Below, piece after piece: positions 63,938-64,000 of a stretch of DNA of 64,000 nucleotides; position 1 is the stretch's first letter, and each line of letters starts with the position of its first letter. The position numbers and the translations under genes are program-made. The stretch covers positions 124,001-188,000 of the forward strand of contig CALZFC010000255.1 in assembly GCA_945643635.1 (NCBI GenBank), read 5' to 3'. The DNA comes from Allodiplogaster sudhausi (lineage: Eukaryota; Nematoda; Chromadorea; Rhabditida; Diplogasteridae). The notes below the pieces were generated by a model. It did no database searches and was not told where the DNA came from. It worked only from the letters and a program-made list of their open reading frames with translations.

Positions 63938-64000
63938 CAGCAAAAAAATATTTTTATACTTGAGGACAATAACTTTATGTATTATAGGCTTGTTCTACGA
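63938..64000. repeat. Partial satellite unit at right window edge
   Basis: Phases 1-63 of a further unit, cut by the end of the window just before the variable segment, so its type (full or short) cannot be told. It shows that the array continues to the right. Confidence 0.97.

Larger units (their letters stand above)
1..64000. repeat. Satellite DNA array, 331-bp unit, 198 complete copies plus a partial copy
   Basis: Head-to-tail tandem repeats fill the window, all in one orientation. Unit starts were located by the CAGCAAAAAAATATTTTT segment (phase 1). There are 144 units of 331 bp, 11 of 330 bp and 43 short units of 288, 291, 292, 293, 295, 296, 298, 299, 303, 310 or 319 bp. The total is 63,937 bp, and the last 63 bases are a partial unit. 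The full unit is 36.9% G+C with 12 CpG (about 11 expected). Neither array edge lies in the window. Such arrays are known from centromeric, pericentromeric and sex- or B-chromosome heterochromatin; which applies here cannot be told from sequence. I do not recognise the satellite family. No interspersed element, inversion or unique spacer was seen. Confidence 0.98.

Noticed and set aside
1..64000. CRISPR array or other prokaryotic repeat system
   Set aside because: Repeats are 331 bp without unique spacers of fixed size, and no cas-like or any other gene is present in 64 kb.
1..64000. Tandem functional RNA genes (5S rRNA, spliced leader, snRNA, tRNA)
   Set aside because: I saw no 5S internal promoter, no Sm site or known leader sequence, and no tRNA cloverleaf in the unit. 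Several T4-T5 runs would also stop polymerase III early.
1..64000. Transposon or other insertion within the array
   Set aside because: Unit lengths sum exactly to the window length and no unit exceeds 331 bp, so nothing is inserted.

Overview
The whole window is one uninterrupted head-to-tail satellite DNA array. I tiled it by hand into 198 complete units plus a 63-base partial unit at the right edge. The unit lengths sum to 63,937 bases, plus 63 gives exactly 64,000, so no base is left for anything else. I found no gene, RNA gene, transposon, CRISPR array or unique sequence on either strand. The standard unit is 331 bp (144 copies). Another 11 units are 330 bp and 43 are shortened (288 to 319 bp, mostly 292). 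Phase 1 below is the first base of the CAGCAAAAAAATATTTTT segment; the window happens to begin there.

Organism: a 64 kb gene-free array of near-identical units is typical of eukaryotic satellite heterochromatin (centromeric, pericentromeric or sex/B-chromosome) read through by a long-read assembly. The unit is 36.9% G+C by hand count, with 12 CpG against about 11 expected, so CpG is not depleted. That argues weakly against a heavily methylated genome such as a vertebrate. An invertebrate, perhaps an arthropod, is my guess at low confidence; I do not recognise the family.

Unit structure: the 331-bp unit is itself an old, diverged dimer. Half A (phases 1-165) and half B (166-331) align at offsets of 165-166 bases over their 3' parts. 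Their size is close to nucleosome-plus-linker length.

Layout: (1) 1-6436, 20 units, mixed full and short. (2) 6437-33909, 83 consecutive 331-bp units that look identical. (3) 33910-44451, 32 units, nearly all full, with a one-T deletion scattered among them. (4) 44452-52800, 27 units, very diverse in length and sequence, where an ATTTGTAGG junction gives way to ATGTGTAGG. (5) 52801-64000, 36 units plus the partial one, full and 292-bp units interspersed, with signs of higher-order repeats (S-F dimers and a five-unit 1577-bp block seen twice).

The main observation is where the variation lies. Every difference I saw among the 198 units falls in phases about 63-130 (almost all 63-125) of half A. 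The other roughly 265 bases, including the homologous stretch of half B, look invariant. Variants there include deletions sharing a left endpoint at phase 82 with several right endpoints, small duplications of GTAGGTG, and insertions that look copied from nearby. This resembles repeated break-and-repair at one site in an otherwise homogenised satellite. That reading is inference; an assembly artefact or a small number of founder events spread by gene conversion are the alternatives.
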